Shown here: positions 63,561 to 64,000 of the stretch, piece after piece
How positions within the stretch are numbered: position 1 is the stretch's first letter
How the letters are laid out: every line of letters starts with the position of its first letter
NCBI RefSeq assembly: GCF_000004195.4
Contig: NC_030680.2
Location: forward strand, 3,353,579-3,417,578
Length of the DNA stretch: 64,000 nucleotides
From: Xenopus tropicalis
Lineage: Eukaryota > Chordata > Amphibia > Anura > Pipidae
Reading direction: 5' to 3'
Program-made: the position numbers and the translations under genes
Notes under the pieces: generated by a model
Databases searched by the model: none
What the model was told of the DNA's origin: nothing
The model's input: the letters and a program-made list of their open reading frames with translations, nothing else

Positions 63561-64000
63561 TATAGGTATAATAGAATGTAGCCATTTACTATAAAATAGT
63601 TTCTGTATCAGAGTGGGAGATGCCATGCTGTTTTCTCTGCCAGTGGTGCCACCCCATGTGCAGCTGGCAGGGTAAGAGGGCAGGGGTAACAGACAGTAGG
63701 GGGAAGAAGAGTTCCTTTGTCAGTAGAGCAACACAGAACATTGTTTGTATCGGACTCCAGACACAGTGATTATTATGTCCCCAGGCTTTAAAGAACAGTT
63801 GTGCAACTAACAAAAACAACCCAAAGGGAACAATAAACTGCGCGCACCCATAATAGAAATGACTCCCTGCACCCTCCTCATAACTGGGTGCCAAGGAACA
63901 AAGCGGATAAACTAACGGGCTCTGTATATCCAGTGCTGGGGATCAACTGTATAACCTCAGCCACTACCCCCGGGTACACCCCAACATTCCCCAGCCCCTC
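63561..64000. other. Window end, no gene recognised
   Basis: Unique sequence; the open stretch at 63589-63894 on the minus strand has no recognised domain. Confidence 0.5.

Noticed and set aside
50640..64000. Search for an upstream, divergently transcribed neighbour gene (such as psma1, which lies upstream of PDE3B in mammals)
   Set aside because: No recognisable first exon or conserved coding stretch was found; all longer open frames fall in arrays or have no family signature.

Overview
This is vertebrate genomic DNA, most likely from a Xenopus frog. Two things point there: multi-exon gene structure with GT-AG introns, and several dispersed repeats I recognise as characteristic of Xenopus (the ~400-bp element with TTAAAGGGG ends, the short element with 'CCCATAGCAACCAAT' arms, and the 'GATGCACCGAATCC' element). 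There is no sign of bacterial or viral gene organisation.

One protein-coding gene can be supported, on the minus strand. It is the 5' part of a class 3 cyclic-nucleotide phosphodiesterase, best matched to pde3b (pde3a is the alternative). Nine exons run from the start codon at 49873 down to 2498. They join in frame at canonical GT-AG borders and give 598 residues: a six-helix membrane anchor, the regulatory middle with several kinase-type serine motifs, and the start of the conserved catalytic region. The remaining catalytic exons lie beyond position 1. Intron 1 is about 41 kb. A GC-rich, GC-box-rich block with CCAAT motifs (about 49.9-50.8 kb) is the probable promoter.

About half of the window (roughly 33 of 64 kb) is tandem repeat. 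Introns 3 and 8 consist almost entirely of minisatellite. Intron 1 carries more than a dozen arrays, several belonging to shared families: a 104-bp unit in seven arrays, a 100-bp unit in four (one of them upstream of the gene), a 94-bp unit in three (intron 3, intron 1 and upstream) and a 135-bp unit in two arrays plus one relic. These occur in both orientations. Upstream of the promoter lie two very large short-period arrays (17-bp unit, 50.88-53.25 kb; 19-bp unit, 53.58-56.31 kb), then arrays of 103-, 100-, 82- and 94-bp units to the end of the window. No second gene was recognised upstream.

The most notable points are: minisatellites that fill whole introns and, in intron 8, seem to start at the splice donor itself; dispersed, locally homogenised array families with dimeric higher-order structure; a perfect 156-bp palindrome inside an array; a possible poly(A)-ended retrocopy between two oppositely oriented arrays; an 84-bp intron 2 that is open in frame; and six perfect cAMP-response octamers, five of them inside a cAMP phosphodiesterase gene. 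No new enzymatic or defence system is visible.
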